64,000 nt of DNA from Silanimonas sp. GTDB lineage: Bacteria; Pseudomonadota; Gammaproteobacteria; Xanthomonadales; Xanthomonadaceae. Below the pieces are notes generated by a model, which worked only from the letters and a program-made list of their open reading frames with translations, had not been told where the DNA came from and ran no database searches. Shown here one piece after another: positions 63,612 through 64,000 of this stretch. A program made the translations under genes and the position numbers. The DNA lies in the NCBI RefSeq assembly GCF_027531545.1, contig NZ_JAPZSC010000030.1:1-64000 (forward strand), read 5' to 3'. The stretch's first letter is position 1. Every line of letters starts with the position of its first letter.

Positions 63612-64000
63612 GGCAGCGTCTCCCCGCGATAGTCGATGAAGTCGCCGCGGGCATCGGCCGGCAGCGTGTCGATCACCCGCAGCATCCCGCTCACTGATTC
63701 GGGCGCCTCCAGCGGTGCGGCAGGGCCACCCATATCGGTTTTCACCCAGCCGGGGTGCAGGGCGACGCTGCGGATGCCCTGCTCGGCCATGGGGATCGCC
63801 GCCATCCGCACCGCCATATTCAACGCGGCCTTCGAGACCGCGTAGCTCGGTGTGTAGAAGCTCTGCGTCGCAGCGATCGAGCCCAGCACCGAACTCAGGT
63901 AGGCGACGACCGGCGCGCGGCCCTTCGCGAGCAAGGGCGTGGCGGCTTCGGCGAACAGCAGCGGGGCCAGGGTGTTGGTTTCGAAGGCAGTGCGGAAGTG
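63605..64000 (-). CDS. SDR-family oxidoreductase (C-terminal part; cut by the window edge)
   Basis: Only the last 131 residues lie in the window; the start is beyond 64000. Visible: ETNTLAPLLFAEAATPLL, the SSVLGSIA serine region, and the catalytic YAVSK (Tyr and Lys), followed by LHPGWVKTDMGGP, as in short-chain dehydrogenases of the C-factor-like branch. The reaction is unknown. It precedes the exported-protein gene by overlap. Confidence 0.85.
   Translation of the reverse strand, partial: HFRTAFETNTLAPLLFAEAATPLLAKGRAPVVAYLSSVLGSIAATQSFYTPSYAVSKAALNMAVRMAAIPMAEQGIRSVALHPGWVKTDMGGPAAPLEAPESVSGMLRVIDTLPADARGDFIDYRGETLPW

Overview
The window is very GC-rich, densely coding DNA. Gene content, gene order and protein features point to a gammaproteobacterium of the Xanthomonadales (Lysobacterales): a tyrS/M23 peptidase/anmK block behind what look like outward-facing rRNA promoters, an AlgC with a long membrane-anchored N-terminus, an Ax21-type outer-membrane barrel, and ECF sigma/membrane-protein pairs. 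The genus cannot be fixed from this sequence. I see no insertion sequence, prophage, CRISPR array, tRNA or rRNA gene. No stretch above 300 bases lacks a gene. The window reads as conserved chromosomal backbone with a few lineage-specific secreted and regulatory genes.

Layout. 1-262: two tandem strong promoters pointing left out of the window, then a hairpin behind tyrS. 263-6528: tyrS, an M23 peptidoglycan endopeptidase, the muropeptide-recycling genes anmK and ampG, an orphan ribbon-helix-helix protein and exonuclease III. 6663-12854: pyrE, a DUF4124 protein, algC, dut, coaBC, radC. 12911-18395: an HD-type hydrolase, a secreted beta-helix-like protein, argS and a SPOR-domain protein. 18418-24414: a TPR-GGDEF sensor, a beta-hydroxyacid dehydrogenase coupled to speA, and divergent speE. 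24489-30122: amtB-glnK, ubiK, comM and a K+/H+ antiporter. 30332-33682: a large secreted subtilase closed by a very strong terminator.

33789-37982 is the glyoxylate shunt (aceB-aceA) with a divergent LysR regulator. 38028-41224 is a small regulatory/stress patch: an ECF sigma factor with its own candidate ECF-type promoter, a coupled four-helix membrane protein, a convergent XRE-DUF805 fusion (a predicted membrane-bound repressor-like protein) and PPK2. 41228-58271 is a long minus-strand run: pbpC, a thioester-containing alpha-2-macroglobulin, a GAF/PAS/GGDEF/EAL protein, pirin, an acyltransferase, arfB and hemY-hemX-hemD. 58294-64000 holds a thioesterase, a lipoprotein, rhodanese-secB-gpsA, an Ax21-like barrel, trmL, a conserved secreted protein and a truncated SDR gene at the right edge.

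How the genes connect. Cell-wall turnover is unusually well represented: M23 endopeptidase, AnmK, AmpG, SPOR protein, PBP1C and A2M. Two cyclic-di-GMP proteins are present. The most noteworthy observations are: a barrel gene whose only sensible start codon is ACG; the ECF sigma/membrane pair next to an XRE-DUF805 membrane regulator; the tandem rRNA-like promoters at the left edge; and the AlgC enzyme fused to a two-helix, sensor-like membrane domain. I found no clear evidence of a completely new multi-gene system; the ECF/XRE-DUF805 patch is the best candidate for an undescribed signalling module.
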